A DNA stretch of 64,000 bases, from assembly GCF_023635005.1 (NCBI RefSeq), contig NZ_JAMLJM010000004.1, positions 124,001-188,000 of the forward strand. The letters are read 5' to 3'. Position 1 is the first letter of the stretch; each line of letters starts with the position of its first letter. Both the position numbers and the translations under genes were made by a program. Shown one piece after another: positions 36,895 to 47,230 of this stretch. Below the pieces are notes generated by a model that made no database searches, had not been told where the DNA came from, and saw only the letters and a program-made list of their open reading frames with translations. This DNA comes from Flavobacterium luminosum. Lineage in GTDB: Bacteria; Bacteroidota; Bacteroidia; Flavobacteriales; Flavobacteriaceae.

Positions 36895-38241
36895 TTAAGC
36901 TAATGCTTTTCTGTTTTTACCACTCTTCATCAAACCATCATAATGTTTGTTTAACAAATATGAATTGATTTGCTGAATTGTATCGATTGCAACTCCAACC
37001 AAAATTAACAATGATGTACCTCCAAAAAACAATCCCCATTGTGCTTGTACACCTAATACACTTACTACAATTGCTGGGAACACAGCAAGCAAAGCAAGGA
37101 ATAAAGATCCTGGGAAAGTAATTAAAGACATCACTCTATCCAAAAAGTCAGCCGTTTCAACTCCAGGTTTAACACCAGGAATAAAACCTCCACTTCTTTT
37201 CAAATCATCAGCCATCTTATTAGTAGGGATGGTAATTGCTGTGTAAAAATACGTAAAAACTACGATTAATGTAGCAAATAATAAATTATACTCCCATCCG
37301 AAAATATCTTGAAATCTTGTGCTGATTGATTGAGCTGTTTCCGATGATGATAATCCGGCTACAGCAGCAGGAATAAACATAATTGCCTGAGCAAAAATGA
37401 TTGGCATAACTCCAGACGCATTTAATTTTAGCGGGATAAACTGACGATTACCACCCATTAAATCTTGCTCCATATCACCTGAAACGGTGCGACGAGCATA
37501 CTGAACAGGCACTCTTCGAACAGCCATTGTCATCAAAATACAAGCTACAATTACAAGTAACCAAATAATAATTTCTAAAACCAATAACATTGGTCCTCCA
37601 TTGTTATTTGAAATCACTGAAGAAAATTCTTGAGTGAACGCTTGCGGTAATCTTGCAACGATACCAACTAAAATTAATAAAGAAATACCGTTTCCAATAC
37701 CTTTATCAGTAATTTTTTCTCCTAACCACATTGCAAAAATTGTACCTGTAGTCAAGATAATTACAGACGAGAATAAGAATGCAAATGAATTAAATCCTAA
37801 CAAGAAAGCATCGGCAGGCAATGTTCTGTACAAGTTATAAATATAACCAGGACCTTGAACTAGAGTAATACCAATAGTTAACCATCTTGTAATTTGGTTC
37901 ATTTTCTTTCTTCCGCTTTCTCCTTCTTTTTGTAATTTCTGTAAATAAGGAACAGCGATTCCCATTAACTGTACTACAATAGAAGCAGAAATATAAGGCA
38001 TAATACCCAAGGCAAAAACTGAAGCCTGAGAGAAAGCACCACCAGTGAAAACATCAATTAACCAACCAATACCTTTGTCGGTTTGATCAGTTAATCCTTG
38101 CAACTTAGTAGCATCAATTCCAGGCAAAGTCACCTGAGCACCAAAACGATAAACTAACAGAAATCCTAATGTAATTAGGATTCTGTTTCTTAGTTCCTCA
38201 ATTTTCCAAACGTTTTGTAATGATTCAATAAATTTCTTCAT
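36895..38241 (-). CDS. secY: Preprotein translocase subunit SecY
   Basis: A 448-residue polytopic channel protein of the Sec translocon with ten transmembrane helices. It has [18 protein letters not shown] (TM1 and plug side), the family signature [35 protein letters not shown] in a cytoplasmic loop, [19 protein letters not shown], and [19 protein letters not shown]. It forms SecYEG with proteins encoded elsewhere and ends the spc part of the operon. Confidence 0.99.
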   Translation of the reverse strand: MKKFIESLQNVWKIEELRNRILITLGFLLVYRFGAQVTLPGIDATKLQGLTDQTDKGIGWLIDVFTGGAFSQASVFALGIMPYISASIVVQLMGIAVPYLQKLQKEGESGRKKMNQITRWLTIGITLVQGPGYIYNLYRTLPADAFLLGFNSFAFLFSSVIILTTGTIFAMWLGEKITDKGIGNGISLLILVGIVARLPQAFTQEFSSVISNNNGGPMLLVLEIIIWLLVIVACILMTMAVRRVPVQYARRTVSGDMEQDLMGGNRQFIPLKLNASGVMPIIFAQAIMFIPAAVAGLSSSETAQSISTRFQDIFGWEYNLLFATLIVVFTYFYTAITIPTNKMADDLKRSGGFIPGVKPGVETADFLDRVMSLITFPGSLFLALLAVFPAIVVSVLGVQAQWGLFFGGTSLLILVGVAIDTIQQINSYLLNKHYDGLMKSGKNRKALA

Positions 38242-38254
38242 CGTGTTCAGAAAA

Positions 38255-38707
38255 TTATAATTCTATAGCTTCACCACCAGCAGCTTCGATAGCAGCTTTA
38301 GCAGTAGCCGTGAATTTGTGTGCACTAACTTTTAATTTTGCTTTTAGCTCACCTCTACCTAAGATTTTCACAACTTCAGTTTTAGTAGCTAAACGGTTTC
38401 CAACGATAGTAGCAAAATCTACTGTATCCGTTACGATACCGTTATCAACAAGAGCTTGTAAAGTATCTAAATTAATACCTTGGTATTCAACTCTGTTGAT
38501 ATTTTTGAAACCAAATTTAGGAACACGTCTTTGAAGTGGCATTTGACCTCCTTCAAAACCAATCTTTTTAGAGTAACCAGAACGAGACTTAGCTCCTTTG
38601 TGACCACGTGCAGCGGTACCACCTTTACCAGAACCTTCACCTCTACCTACTCTTTTGTTTTGGTTGTGCGTTGAACCTGCAGCTGGTTGTAAATTACTTA
38701 AATTCAT
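38255..38707 (-). CDS. rplO: 50S ribosomal protein L15
   Basis: A 150-residue uL15. The Gly- and Arg-rich N-terminal extension (RVGRGEGSGKGGTAARGHKG) penetrates the 23S rRNA, and the C-terminal globular part includes VVKILGRGELKAKLKVSAHK. Thirteen bases separate it from secY and 14 from rpmD. Confidence 0.99.
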   Translation of the reverse strand: MNLSNLQPAAGSTHNQNKRVGRGEGSGKGGTAARGHKGAKSRSGYSKKIGFEGGQMPLQRRVPKFGFKNINRVEYQGINLDTLQALVDNGIVTDTVDFATIVGNRLATKTEVVKILGRGELKAKLKVSAHKFTATAKAAIEAAGGEAIEL

Positions 38708-38721
38708 AACAATATCAGTTA

Positions 38722-38901
38722 TTAAGCTTCTTCTACAGAAACCAAATGTTTAACTTTATTTACCATTCCAAGGATAGCAGGATTTGCATCGTGCTCAACA
38801 ACTTGTCCTATTTTACGTAAACCTAAAGAGACTAAAACTCTTTTTTGGTTTTCTGGACAGTTGATTTTGCTTCTTACTTGTTTTACTTTAATCTTTGCCA
38901 T
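38722..38901 (-). CDS. rpmD: 50S ribosomal protein L30
   Basis: A 59-residue uL30: MAKIKVKQVRSKINCPENQK, then RVLVSLGLRKIGQVVEHDAN, then a short C-terminal beta strand. Its size and the place between rpsE and rplO fit the spc operon order. The gene is intact, with a TAA stop at 38722. Confidence 0.97.
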   Translation of the reverse strand: MAKIKVKQVRSKINCPENQKRVLVSLGLRKIGQVVEHDANPAILGMVNKVKHLVSVEEA

Positions 38902-38913
38902 AATTTCCTTGAA

Positions 38914-39438
38914 TTAACCTTTAAATACTTTCTCTAAAGATACTCCTCTTTGTTTAGCTACAGTAGCTGCACTTCTCATTTGTAATAAAGCATCAAAAGT
39001 TGCTTTTACTACGTTATGAGGATTCGAAGAACCTTGAGATTTTGATAATACATCGTGAATACCTACTGATTCAAGAACTGAACGAACAGCACCACCAGCA
39101 ATTACTCCAGTACCATGAGAAGCAGGCATTAAAAATACTCTTGCTCCACCAAATTTACCTTTTTGCTCGTGAGGAACAGACTGACCACTTAAAGGAATTC
39201 TCACCAAGTTTTTCTTTGCATCTTCTACCGCTTTAGCAATAGCTTCAGAAACATCTTTTGATTTTCCTAATCCGTGTCCAACCACACCGTTCTCGTCACC
39301 TACAACTACAATAGCAGAAAAACCGAAAGCTCTACCACCTTTTGTAACTTTAGTAACACGATTCACACTAACTAAACGATCTTTTAATTCAAGACCGCTT
39401 GGTTTTACTAACTCTACGTTTTTATAATTATGATACAT
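38914..39438 (-). CDS. rpsE: 30S ribosomal protein S5
   Basis: A 174-residue uS5, important for decoding accuracy and mRNA helicase activity at the entry site. The S5 N-terminal domain shows [20 protein letters not shown], then [20 protein letters not shown]. The C-terminal domain includes [20 protein letters not shown]. It starts six bases after rplR. Confidence 0.99.
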   Translation of the reverse strand: MYHNYKNVELVKPSGLELKDRLVSVNRVTKVTKGGRAFGFSAIVVVGDENGVVGHGLGKSKDVSEAIAKAVEDAKKNLVRIPLSGQSVPHEQKGKFGGARVFLMPASHGTGVIAGGAVRSVLESVGIHDVLSKSQGSSNPHNVVKATFDALLQMRSAATVAKQRGVSLEKVFKG

Positions 39439-39444
39439 AATTTC

Positions 39445-39798
39445 TTAGAATTTTAATCCAGCTGCTCTCGCACCTTCTGCTAATGATTGAACACGACCGT
39501 GATATAAATATCCACCTCTATCAAATGTAACATTTTCGATACCAGCTTTTACAGCTTTTTCAGCAACCAATTTACCCACTGCAGCAGCAACTTCGATTTT
39601 AGTTCCTTTAGTATCAACACCTTTTTCGCGAGAAGAAGCTGCTATCAATGTAACACCATTCACATCATCTATAAGCTGAGCATAGATTTCTTTGTTACTT
39701 CTGAATACAGATAAACGAGGTCTTGCAGCAGTTCCGCTAACAATCTTTCTAATTCTGTACTGTATTCTTTGTCTTCTATCAGATTTTGTTAATGACAT
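39445..39798 (-). CDS. rplR: 50S ribosomal protein L18
   Basis: A 117-residue uL18 that binds 5S rRNA with L5. It has [20 protein letters not shown] followed by [15 protein letters not shown] and the C-terminal [20 protein letters not shown]. Standard spc position between rplF and rpsE. Confidence 0.99.
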   Translation of the reverse strand: MSLTKSDRRQRIQYRIRKIVSGTAARPRLSVFRSNKEIYAQLIDDVNGVTLIAASSREKGVDTKGTKIEVAAAVGKLVAEKAVKAGIENVTFDRGGYLYHGRVQSLAEGARAAGLKF

Positions 39799-39809
39799 AA
39801 TCTTAATTT

Positions 39810-40355
39810 TTAAGCTGATTTACCTGCTTTTCTTCTTAATACTTCACCTACAAATTTCACACCTTTTCCTTTGTAAGGTTCAGGTTTACGGAAAGAACGG
39901 ATTTTAGCCGCTACTTGTCCTAATAATTGTTTGTCGTGAGAAGTTAGCTTTACAATTGGATTTTTACCTTTTTCAGAAACAGTCTCTACTGTAACTTCAG
40001 GAGCCACCTCTAAAACGATATTGTGAGAATAACCTAAAGCCAAATCAAGTTTATTTCCTTGATTAGAAGCTCTGTAACCTACTCCCACTAATTCTAATTC
40101 TTTTGTAAAACCAGTAGATACACCAGTAATCATGTTATTGATTAAAGCTCTATACAAACCGTGTTGAGCTCTTTCTTCTTTGCTATCGGCAGCTCTTGAA
40201 ACAAGAACTTGATTTTCTTCAACAGTTACAGTAACATTGCTTGTAAACTCTTGAGAAAGTTGCCCTAGTTTTCCTTTTACTGTAACTACAGCATCTTTAA
40301 CTTCTACAGTTACACCCGCTGGAATTACAATTGGATTTTTACCTATTCTTGACAT
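39810..40355 (-). CDS. rplF: 50S ribosomal protein L6
   Basis: A 181-residue uL6 with two related beta-alpha domains, located near the factor-binding site. It starts [20 protein letters not shown]. The C-terminal signature includes [20 protein letters not shown]. Fourteen bases follow the rpsH stop. Confidence 0.99.
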   Translation of the reverse strand: MSRIGKNPIVIPAGVTVEVKDAVVTVKGKLGQLSQEFTSNVTVTVEENQVLVSRAADSKEERAQHGLYRALINNMITGVSTGFTKELELVGVGYRASNQGNKLDLALGYSHNIVLEVAPEVTVETVSEKGKNPIVKLTSHDKQLLGQVAAKIRSFRKPEPYKGKGVKFVGEVLRRKAGKSA

Positions 40356-40369
40356 TTCTTATCTCTTTT

Positions 40370-40768
40370 TTAGTATACGTAACAAATTACTTCACCACCA
40401 ACATTTAACTGCTTAGCTTGTTTACCTGTCATAACTCCTTTAGAAGTTGACACGATAGCAATACCTAAACCATTTAAAATTCTAGGCAATTTAGCTGCAC
40501 CTGCGTACTTACGTAAACCTGGTTTACTAATTCTTTGAATATCTTTAATCACAGGCTCTTTAGTATCTTTATCATACTTTAGAGCGATTTTGATAGTACC
40601 TTGAACAGTACTGTCTTCGAATTTGTAGCTAAGGATATATCCTTGATCGAATAAGATTTTTGTGATCTCTTTTTTCAAATTAGAAGCAGGAATCTCCACC
40701 ACTTTGTGGTTCGCTTTCACCGCGTTTCTAATTCTTGTTAAGAAATCCGCAATTGGATCTGTATACAT
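40370..40768 (-). CDS. rpsH: 30S ribosomal protein S8
   Basis: A 132-residue uS8 that binds 16S rRNA helix 21. It begins [20 protein letters not shown] and ends with the motif [20 protein letters not shown]. In E. coli S8 represses the spc operon at the L5 start. Here the unusual 107-base gap upstream holds a promoter and a hairpin, a possible equivalent control site. Confidence 0.99.
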   Translation of the reverse strand: MYTDPIADFLTRIRNAVKANHKVVEIPASNLKKEITKILFDQGYILSYKFEDSTVQGTIKIALKYDKDTKEPVIKDIQRISKPGLRKYAGAAKLPRILNGLGIAIVSTSKGVMTGKQAKQLNVGGEVICYVY

Positions 40769-40792
40769 ATAAACAAAATTGTGGTTATGGTT

Positions 40793-40817
40793 TTCAACTC
40801 ACCCTCAGTGAGTTGAA
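40793..40817 (-). promoter_or_regulatory. Hairpin in the rpsH leader
   Basis: A perfect 10-bp stem (TTCAACTCAC at 40793-40802 with GTGAGTTGAA at 40808-40817) has a 5-base loop, TGAGG in the transcript. It lies between the internal promoter and the rpsH ATG. No U-tract follows on the minus strand, so an attenuator of the simple kind is unlikely. Protein binding or RNA stabilisation is possible. Confidence 0.55.
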
Positions 40818-40852
40818 CCTTTAACCTATTAAACTTTAATATTTTAAGTTTG

Positions 40853-40882
40853 CAAATATAATACTTTTTTGCAAACTACCAA
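40853..40882 (-). promoter_or_regulatory. Internal promoter between rpsN and rpsH (TTG-N19-TATATTTG)
   Basis: On the minus strand TTG (40882-40880) is followed by exactly 19 bases and then TATATTTG (40860-40853), a full match to the Bacteroidetes -33/-7 consensus. It overlaps the last codons of rpsN. It would let rpsH and all genes downstream be transcribed independently of the S10 part. Confidence 0.65.
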
Positions 40883-41145
40883 GAAGCTTTTTTAACTCCT
40901 GGAATCAATCCTTGGTTAGCCATTTCACGGAATGTTACACGTGAAATACCGAATTGACGCATATACCCTCTTGGTCTACCTGTTAATTTACAACGATTGT
41001 GTAAACGAACTGGTGAAGCATTTTTCGGTAATTTTTGTAATGCAGCGTAATCTCCAGCTTCTAACAAAGCTTTTCTTTTCTCTGCATATTTTTCTACCGT
41101 TTTTTGTCTTTTAACCTCACGGGCTTTCATTGATTCTTTAGCCAT
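40876..41145 (-). CDS. rpsN: 30S ribosomal protein S14
   Basis: An 89-residue uS14 of the long, zinc-free type: it lacks the two CxxC pairs of the short form. It has [20 protein letters not shown] and [20 protein letters not shown]. It lies between rplE and the gap before rpsH. Its 3' end contains the -33 triplet of the internal promoter. Confidence 0.99.
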   Translation of the reverse strand: MAKESMKAREVKRQKTVEKYAEKRKALLEAGDYAALQKLPKNASPVRLHNRCKLTGRPRGYMRQFGISRVTFREMANQGLIPGVKKASW

Positions 41146-41148
41146 GTC

Positions 41149-41700
41149 TTAATTCTTTTTAAAAGGTAAACCTAATTGAGCTAATAACGATTTTGCTTCT
41201 TTATCTGTGCTTGCAGATGTAACAAAAGTAATATCCATACCAGCAATTTTATTTACTTTATCAATATCAATTTCTGGGAAGATAATTTGTTCAAGAACTC
41301 CAAGATTGTAGTTTCCTCTACCGTCAAAACCTGTAGATTTGATACCGTTGAAGTCTCTTACACGTGGTAAAGATGAAGTAATCAATCTATCTAAGAACTC
41401 ATACATTCTTTCTCCACGAAGGGTTACTTTAGCACCAATTGGCATTCCTTTTCTCAATTTGAAAGACGCAACGTCTTTTTTAGAGATAGTAGCTACCGCT
41501 TTTTGACCAGTAATCTTTGTTAATTCTTCTACAGCGTAATCGATAAGTTTTTTATCAGACACAGCTGCACCAACACCACGGCTTACTACAATTTTTTCCA
41601 ATTTTGGAACTTGCATTACATTTTTGTAGCCGAATTCTTCTGTAAGAGCAGCAATTACTCTGCTCTTATATTCTTCTTTTAGTCTAGGTATATAAGCCAT
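41149..41700 (-). CDS. rplE: 50S ribosomal protein L5
   Basis: A 183-residue uL5 of the central protuberance, binding 5S rRNA. It starts [20 protein letters not shown] and includes [20 protein letters not shown] and [24 protein letters not shown] one codon upstream (41703) overlaps the rplX stop. The ATG at 41700 is preferred as the conventional start. Confidence 0.98.
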   Translation of the reverse strand: MAYIPRLKEEYKSRVIAALTEEFGYKNVMQVPKLEKIVVSRGVGAAVSDKKLIDYAVEELTKITGQKAVATISKKDVASFKLRKGMPIGAKVTLRGERMYEFLDRLITSSLPRVRDFNGIKSTGFDGRGNYNLGVLEQIIFPEIDIDKVNKIAGMDITFVTSASTDKEAKSLLAQLGLPFKKN

Positions 41701-41702
41701 CA

Positions 41703-42017
41703 CTATAGTACTTGATTAGATTTTTTTGAAAATCTTACTTTCTTATCTCCTTCTACTTTAAAACCTACTTTAGTTGCCTCTTTTGATTTAGGATCAATTA
41801 AAGATAAGTTAGAAATATGCATAGGAGCTTCTTTCTTAACGATTCCACCTTGAGGATTTTTAGCACTTGGCTTAGTGTGTTTAGACACCATATTTACACC
41901 CTCAACTACGGCTTTATTTTTTTCACGATATACACGTAAAACTTTACCTTCAGCACCTTTATGGTCACCTGCGATAACTTTTACGATATCACCTGATTTT
42001 ATTTTTAGCTTTATCAT
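41703..42017 (-). CDS. rplX: 50S ribosomal protein L24
   Basis: A 104-residue uL24, an assembly initiator protein. The KOW motif is near the N-terminus ([20 protein letters not shown]), followed by [20 protein letters not shown]. Its stop nearly abuts the rplE start, implying coupled translation. Confidence 0.99.
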   Translation of the reverse strand: MIKLKIKSGDIVKVIAGDHKGAEGKVLRVYREKNKAVVEGVNMVSKHTKPSAKNPQGGIVKKEAPMHISNLSLIDPKSKEATKVGFKVEGDKKVRFSKKSNQVL

Positions 42018-42029
42018 TGTAAATAATAA

Positions 42030-42398
42030 TTAAAGCACTTCTGGTGCTAATGATACAATTTTCATGAATTGTTTTTCACGAAGTTCTCTAGCTACCGGAC
42101 CGAAAACACGAGTTCCTCTCATCTCACCTGCTGCATTTAATAATACACAAGCGTTATCATCGAAACGGATGTAAGATCCATCAGCTCTTCTAACTTCTTT
42201 TTTAGTTCTAACAACAACTGCAGTTGAAACCGCACCTTTCTTAACGTTTCCGTTAGGAGTTGCATCTTTAATAGCTACTACAATTTTGTCACCAACAGAG
42301 GCATAACGACGTTTCGTTCCTCCTAAAACACGGATAGTTAAAACTTCTTTAGCTCCCGTATTATCTGCTACTTTTAGTCTTGATTCTTGTTGTACCAT
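42030..42398 (-). CDS. rplN: 50S ribosomal protein L14
   Basis: A 122-residue uL14 at the subunit interface. It starts [20 protein letters not shown] and has [20 protein letters not shown] and [20 protein letters not shown], all canonical. Two bases separate it from rpsQ. Confidence 0.99.
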   Translation of the reverse strand: MVQQESRLKVADNTGAKEVLTIRVLGGTKRRYASVGDKIVVAIKDATPNGNVKKGAVSTAVVVRTKKEVRRADGSYIRFDDNACVLLNAAGEMRGTRVFGPVARELREKQFMKIVSLAPEVL

Positions 42399-42400
42399 AA

Positions 42401-42658
42401 TTATTTCGCTCTTTCAATGATTTCAACTAATCTCCAACATTTAGATTTAGATAAAGGTCTTGTTTCCATGATCTTTACCGTATCTCCGATGTTACAGTCG
42501 TTTGTTTCGTCGTGTGCAACATATTTTTTAGTTTTTAACACGAACTTACCATATAATGGGTGTTTTACTCTTGTTACTTGAGAAACAACAATAGATTTAT
42601 CCATTTTGTTAGAAGTAACTACACCAATTCTTTCTTTTCTTAAATTTCTTTTTTCCAT
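42401..42658 (-). CDS. rpsQ: 30S ribosomal protein S17
   Basis: An 85-residue uS17, an early 30S-assembly protein with an OB fold. It reads [20 protein letters not shown] and then [20 protein letters not shown], with [20 protein letters not shown] later. Normal length and operon place. Confidence 0.99.
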   Translation of the reverse strand: MEKRNLRKERIGVVTSNKMDKSIVVSQVTRVKHPLYGKFVLKTKKYVAHDETNDCNIGDTVKIMETRPLSKSKCWRLVEIIERAK

Positions 42659-42673
42659 CTTTTCAGCTGAATA

Positions 42674-42865
42674 TTATTGAAGCTCTCTTTTAGTTAATTC
42701 AGTTGCAATTCTTGCTACTGAACGTCTAAGACTTCTAATTTGAAGTGGATTCTCAATTGGAGAAATAGCATGAGCAATTGTTAGGTCGGCATAGGTCTTT
42801 TTTAGTTGAACTAGCTTTTCTTGTAACTCAGCTGCAGATAGATTTTTAATTTCTGATTGTTTCAT
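42674..42865 (-). CDS. rpmC: 50S ribosomal protein L29
   Basis: A 63-residue uL29, a two-helix protein at the tunnel exit where trigger factor and SRP dock. It reads MKQSEIKNLSAAELQEKLVQ and ends IATELTKRELQ. It is placed between rplP and rpsQ as usual. Confidence 0.98.
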   Translation of the reverse strand: MKQSEIKNLSAAELQEKLVQLKKTYADLTIAHAISPIENPLQIRSLRRSVARIATELTKRELQ

Positions 42866-42877
42866 AATCTAATTATA

Positions 42878-43303
42878 TTATGCTTCGAAATCTCTAGCAA
42901 CGACGAATTTAGTTTTTACTGGTAATTTTTGTGCTGCAAGACGTAAAGCCTCTTTTGCAACAGCTAGTGGCACACCACCTACCTCAAACATGATTCTTCC
43001 TGGTTTAACAACAGCAGCCCAGTATTCAACTGCACCTTTACCTTTACCCATACGTACTTCAAGAGGTTTCTTTGTAATAGGCTTATCTGGGAAAATTTTA
43101 ATCCATAATTGTCCTTCACGTTTCATGTAACGAGTAGCTGCGATACGAGCTGCTTCGATTTGACGAGACGTTAAAAACATTCCATTTTCATGTACAGATT
43201 TAATTCCAAACATTCCATTTGAAAGTTCATGACCTCTGTTAGAGTTCCCTTTCATTCTACCTTTTTGTACCTTACGGTATTTTGTTCTTTTAGGCTGTAA
43301 CAT
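42878..43303 (-). CDS. rplP: 50S ribosomal protein L16
   Basis: A 141-residue uL16 at the A-site side of the peptidyl transferase centre. It has [40 protein letters not shown] and [20 protein letters not shown], including the loop arginine region modified in some bacteria. It follows rpsC after 18 bases. Confidence 0.99.
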   Translation of the reverse strand: MLQPKRTKYRKVQKGRMKGNSNRGHELSNGMFGIKSVHENGMFLTSRQIEAARIAATRYMKREGQLWIKIFPDKPITKKPLEVRMGKGKGAVEYWAAVVKPGRIMFEVGGVPLAVAKEALRLAAQKLPVKTKFVVARDFEA

Positions 43304-43321
43304 TTTTCTTTAATTTAAAAA

Positions 43322-44062
43322 TTACTTTCTTTTACGAGCTCCCGGTTTACCGTTTGATTTTCCACCACGTGGAGCATCACCACCTTTACCAGCTGCAGAT
43401 TTTTTATCCATACCTACAAGTGGAGAAAGATCTCTCTTTCCGTAAACTTCACCTTTCATGATCCAAACTTTAACCCCCATTCTACCGTAGGCAGTGTGAG
43501 CTTCAGCAAGAGCATAATCGATGTCTGCTCTGAAAGTTGATAGAGGAATTCTTCCTTCTTTGAAACTTTCTGAACGCGCCATTTCAGCTCCGTTTAAACG
43601 ACCAGAAATCATTACTTTGATTCCTTCTGCATTCATTCTCATAGATGCAGCGATTGCCATTTTGATAGCTCTTCTGTATGAAATACGGCTTTCAATTTGA
43701 CGACAGATGCTATTTGCAACTAAATAAGCATCTAATTCAGGTCTTTTAATTTCAAAGATATTGATTTGAACCTCTTTGTCAGTAATTTTCTTAAGTTCTT
43801 CTTTCAACTTGTCTACCTCTTGACCACCTTTCCCGATAATAATACCAGGGCGAGCAGTAGTGATAGTAACGGTTACAAGTTTCAAAGTTCTTTCGATGAT
43901 TACTTTTGATACACTAGCTTTTGATAAACGAGCATGAATGTACTTTCTGATTTTGTAGTCTTCGGCGATTTTATCACCGTAGTCATTACCACCATACCAG
44001 TTAGAATCCCATCCTCTGATGATACCAAGGCGATTTCCGATTGGATTTGTCTTTTGTCCCAT
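43322..44062 (-). CDS. rpsC: 30S ribosomal protein S3
   Basis: A 246-residue uS3 that lines the mRNA entry channel. It starts [20 protein letters not shown]. The KH domain has the [20 protein letters not shown] loop, and the S3 C-terminal domain includes [21 protein letters not shown] Gly/Lys-rich tail extends it slightly. Confidence 0.99.
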   Translation of the reverse strand: MGQKTNPIGNRLGIIRGWDSNWYGGNDYGDKIAEDYKIRKYIHARLSKASVSKVIIERTLKLVTVTITTARPGIIIGKGGQEVDKLKEELKKITDKEVQINIFEIKRPELDAYLVANSICRQIESRISYRRAIKMAIAASMRMNAEGIKVMISGRLNGAEMARSESFKEGRIPLSTFRADIDYALAEAHTAYGRMGVKVWIMKGEVYGKRDLSPLVGMDKKSAAGKGGDAPRGGKSNGKPGARKRK

Positions 44063-44067
44063 CTTTA

Positions 44068-44478
44068 TTAATTGCTTTGTGTGTTATTACTAGCTCCCAA
44101 AACGATAGTTACGTGATTTGAGCGTTTTCTAATTCTGTGTGCACGACCTTGCGGAGCTGGACGAAGTCTTTTTAACATCATACCACCATCCACTTTGATC
44201 TCTTTTACAAATAAGCCTGCTTCAGCTACATTACCTTCACTATTTTTTTGCTCCCAGTTGTTGATTGCAGATAATAATAGTTTTTCTAATTTTCTTGAAG
44301 CTTCTTTTTGACTAAATCTTAATATATTTAGTGCATTCTCAACTTTCTGACCTCTTACCAAGTCTGCTACTAAGCGCATTTTTCTAGGTGAAGTAGGGCA
44401 GTTATTCAATTTAGCAAACGCCAAAGACTTGTTAGCCTCTTTTCTTGCTTCTGCTGATTCTCTTTTACGAACTCCCAT
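44068..44478 (-). CDS. rplV: 50S ribosomal protein L22
   Basis: A 136-residue uL22 whose beta hairpin lines the exit tunnel. It has [20 protein letters not shown] at the start of the core and [20 protein letters not shown] in the hairpin region. An N-terminal extension of about 20 residues precedes the core, as in other Bacteroidetes. Confidence 0.98.
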   Translation of the reverse strand: MGVRKRESAEARKEANKSLAFAKLNNCPTSPRKMRLVADLVRGQKVENALNILRFSQKEASRKLEKLLLSAINNWEQKNSEGNVAEAGLFVKEIKVDGGMMLKRLRPAPQGRAHRIRKRSNHVTIVLGASNNTQSN

Positions 44479-44486
44479 GTCTTCTT

Positions 44487-44765
44487 TTATTTTTTACCTT
44501 TATTTTTAGCTCCAGCGTGACCTCTAAAAGATCTTGTTGGTGAAAATTCACCTAACTTGTGTCCTACCATGTTTTCAGTAACATAAACTGGAACAAATTG
44601 ACGACCGTTGTGAACTGCAATTGTTTGTCCTACGAAATCTGGTGTAATCATTGAAGCTCTAGACCAAGTCTTTACCACTCCTTTGTTTCCACCTTCGATA
44701 TTTTCTTGTACTTTCTTCTCTAATTTATAGTGTACGAAAGGTCCTTTTTTTAATGAACGTGCCAT
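44487..44765 (-). CDS. rpsS: 30S ribosomal protein S19
   Basis: A 92-residue uS19 of the 30S head. It starts [20 protein letters not shown] and has [20 protein letters not shown] and [16 protein letters not shown], the canonical C-terminal signature. Eight bases separate it from rplV. Confidence 0.99.
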   Translation of the reverse strand: MARSLKKGPFVHYKLEKKVQENIEGGNKGVVKTWSRASMITPDFVGQTIAVHNGRQFVPVYVTENMVGHKLGEFSPTRSFRGHAGAKNKGKK

Positions 44766-44771
44766 GTCTTA

Positions 44772-45596
44772 TTATTTCTTTCTACGTTCTACAATATACT
44801 TGTTGCTCGGGTTTTGTTTAGCACGGGTTCTGTAACCTTTAGCCGGTAAACCTTTTCTTGAACGTGGGTGACCTCCAGATGAACGTCCTTCACCACCTCC
44901 CATTGGGTGATCTACTGGGTTCATAGCTACTGGTCTTGTTCTAGGTCTTCTACCTAACCATCTTGATCTACCTGCTTTACCAGAAACGATTAACTGGTGA
45001 TCAGAGTTAGAAACTGCACCAATTGTTGCAGAACATGTTAACAAAATAAGTCTAGTTTCTCCAGAAGGCATTTTGATAGTAGCATATTTACCATCACGAG
45101 CCATTAACTGAGCGAATGTACCTGCAGAACGAGCAATAACAGCACCTTGTCCTGGACGTAATTCAATACAAGAAATAACTGTACCTAGAGGAATTTTACT
45201 AAGTGGTAATGTATTTCCAATTTCTGGAGCAGCCTCAGGGCCTGACACCACTTTTTGACCTACTTGTAAACCATTTTGAGCAATGATATACGTTTTCTCA
45301 CCATCAGCATAAGCTAATAACGCGATAAAAGCAGTTCTGTTTGGATCGTATTCGATTGATTTAACCGTAGCTGGAATACCATCTTTAGTTCTTTTAAAAT
45401 CAACGATACGATATCTTTGTTTGTGACCACCACCTGTATAACGCATGGTCATCTTTCCTTGACTATTTCTACCTCCAGAGTTTTTTTTCGGAGCGATTAA
45501 TGAACGCTCCGGCTTATCAGTTGTAATAGCGTCAAAACCATTAACAACTCTAAAACGCTGACCCGGGGTAATAGGTTTTAATTTTCTTACTGACAT
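44772..45596 (-). CDS. rplB: 50S ribosomal protein L2
   Basis: A 274-residue uL2, required for subunit association and peptidyl transfer. It has [38 protein letters not shown] and the C-terminal [20 protein letters not shown] holding the universally conserved His. Normal length. Confidence 0.99.
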   Translation of the reverse strand: MSVRKLKPITPGQRFRVVNGFDAITTDKPERSLIAPKKNSGGRNSQGKMTMRYTGGGHKQRYRIVDFKRTKDGIPATVKSIEYDPNRTAFIALLAYADGEKTYIIAQNGLQVGQKVVSGPEAAPEIGNTLPLSKIPLGTVISCIELRPGQGAVIARSAGTFAQLMARDGKYATIKMPSGETRLILLTCSATIGAVSNSDHQLIVSGKAGRSRWLGRRPRTRPVAMNPVDHPMGGGEGRSSGGHPRSRKGLPAKGYRTRAKQNPSNKYIVERRKK

Positions 45597-45606
45597 CTTT
45601 TTTTAC

Positions 45607-45897
45607 TTAGATATTGTTGTAAAAATCTATTGTTTCTCCTTCTTGTACTTGAACTACCGCTTTTTTGTAAGCATTAGTTTTTCCTGAAATCATACCACTT
45701 TTTGTATATTTAGTAGTACGGTTAGGACGTACGTTCATTGTATTTACTTCTACAACAGTTACACCATAAGCAGCCTCTACAGCTTTCTTAATTTGTACTT
45801 TGTTAGCTTTTTTATCTACAACGAAACCAAAGCGATTGAATAATTCACCGTCTTTAGTTATTTTTTCTGTAACGATAGGTTTAATAATGATACTCAT
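45607..45897 (-). CDS. rplW: 50S ribosomal protein L23
   Basis: A 96-residue uL23 at the tunnel exit, the docking site for trigger factor and SRP. It starts MSIIIKPIVTEKITKDGELF, continues NRFGFVVDKKANKVQIKKAV, and has EVNTMNVRPNRTTKYTKSGM. Six bases follow the rplD stop. Confidence 0.98.
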   Translation of the reverse strand: MSIIIKPIVTEKITKDGELFNRFGFVVDKKANKVQIKKAVEAAYGVTVVEVNTMNVRPNRTTKYTKSGMISGKTNAYKKAVVQVQEGETIDFYNNI

Positions 45898-45903
45898 GGC
45901 CTA

Positions 45904-46533
45904 TTATTTGCTTAAATTTTCTTCAATTCCTTCTAAAGAACCCTCTAAAAGAACTAAATTATTTGCGTTTAATATCGCATAAGTACTTAATTCTGAATTA
46001 GTTACTACAGAAGAACCTTTTAAATTACGAGATGACAAATATACATTTTTATTTGTATCACCCAGCACGAATAAAGATTTTTTATTCTCTAATCCTAACG
46101 CTTTCAATACGTTAATGAAATTTTTAGTACTTGGAGCTTCAAAATTGAAGTCTTCTACTACGATTAAATTTGATTCTTGTGCTTTTAATGTTAAAGCTGA
46201 TTTACGAGCCAAACGTTTTAAAGCTTTGTTTAATTTGAAAGAATAACTTCTTGGTCTTGGACCAAAAACAGTACCTCCACCTTTAAACAATGGACTTTTC
46301 TTAGATCCTGCACGAGCAGTTCCAGTTCCTTTTTGCTTTTTGATTTTACGAGTACTACCAGCTACTTCAGCTCTTTCTTTAGCTTTGTGAGTACCTTGTC
46401 TTTGATTAGCAAGATATTGTTTAACATCTAAGTAAACAGCATGCTTGTTAGGCTCAATTGCGAAAACCGAGTCAGAAAGTTGAACTTTTCTGCCAGTTTC
46501 TTTTCCGTTGATATCTAAAACTTTTACTTCCAT
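45904..46533 (-). CDS. rplD: 50S ribosomal protein L4
   Basis: A 209-residue uL4. It starts [20 protein letters not shown] and has the tunnel loop [20 protein letters not shown] and [20 protein letters not shown]. An open frame continues 15 codons upstream into rplC, but the ATG at 46533 overlaps the rplC stop as TAATG and is the conventional start. In E. coli L4 represses the S10 operon. Confidence 0.98.
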   Translation of the reverse strand: MEVKVLDINGKETGRKVQLSDSVFAIEPNKHAVYLDVKQYLANQRQGTHKAKERAEVAGSTRKIKKQKGTGTARAGSKKSPLFKGGGTVFGPRPRSYSFKLNKALKRLARKSALTLKAQESNLIVVEDFNFEAPSTKNFINVLKALGLENKKSLFVLGDTNKNVYLSSRNLKGSSVVTNSELSTYAILNANNLVLLEGSLEGIEENLSK

Positions 46534-47150
46534 TACTTCTGAATGATTACATAAGAGTTTTTGTGACCAGGAACACATCCTTTAACAACAAGCAGGTTCT
46601 TTTCAGCAACCACTTTTAAAACTCTAAGATTTTGTACTTTTACATTATCTCCACCCATTCTTCCAGCCATACGCATTCCTTTGAATACTCTAGATGGATA
46701 AGATGAAGCTCCAACAGAACCAGGAGCTCTCAAACGGTTATGTTGACCATGAGTTTGTTGACCAACACCACCAAAACCGTGACGTTTTACAACACCTTGG
46801 AAACCTTTACCTTTAGAAACACCTTGAACATCTACAAACTCTCCTTCAGAGAATAGATCTACAGTGATCACATCACCTAATTTGTGCTCATTCTCAAACC
46901 CTTGGAATTCAACGACTTTCTTCTTAGCTACAGTTCCTGCTTTCTTGAAGTGACCTTCTTCAGCTTTTACTGTGTGCTTTTCAGTTTTGTCATCGAAACC
47001 AAGTTGAAGAGCTTCATACCCGTCAACCTCATTGGTTCTGACTTGGGTAACAACGCATGGACCAGCCTCAATAACAGTACAAGGGATGTTTTTCCCGTTC
47101 TCATCAAAGATGCTAGTCATGCCAATTTTTCTTCCGATTAACCCAGACAT
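46533..47150 (-). CDS. rplC: 50S ribosomal protein L3
   Basis: A 205-residue uL3 reaching toward the peptidyl transferase centre. It starts [20 protein letters not shown] and has [20 protein letters not shown] followed by the [20 protein letters not shown] signature. It is the first gene transcribed from the promoter in the rpsJ-rplC gap, and is one-base coupled to rplD. Confidence 0.99.
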   Translation of the reverse strand: MSGLIGRKIGMTSIFDENGKNIPCTVIEAGPCVVTQVRTNEVDGYEALQLGFDDKTEKHTVKAEEGHFKKAGTVAKKKVVEFQGFENEHKLGDVITVDLFSEGEFVDVQGVSKGKGFQGVVKRHGFGGVGQQTHGQHNRLRAPGSVGASSYPSRVFKGMRMAGRMGGDNVKVQNLRVLKVVAEKNLLVVKGCVPGHKNSYVIIQK

Positions 47151-47198
47151 ATTAACTAATTATTAATTATTTACTAAAATTTTTATTTTTTGAGTGTG

Positions 47199-47230
47199 CA
47201 AAAGTAGGCATTATGTTTTGAATATCAAAA
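47199..47230 (-). promoter_or_regulatory. Promoter of rplC embedded in the rpsJ-rplC hairpin (TTTTG-N19-TACTTTTG)
   Basis: On the minus strand TTTTG (47230-47226) is followed by exactly 19 bases and TACTTTTG (47206-47199), a full -33/-7 consensus. The -33 element lies in one arm of the 17-bp hairpin and the -7 box overlaps the base of the other arm. Transcription would start near 47192, giving a leader of about 40 bases before rplC. Confidence 0.68.

Noticed and set aside
46534-46578. Upstream start for rplD
   Set aside because: The additional codons lie within rplC, and the homologous L4 start [11 protein letters not shown] is at 46533 in a TAATG overlap.
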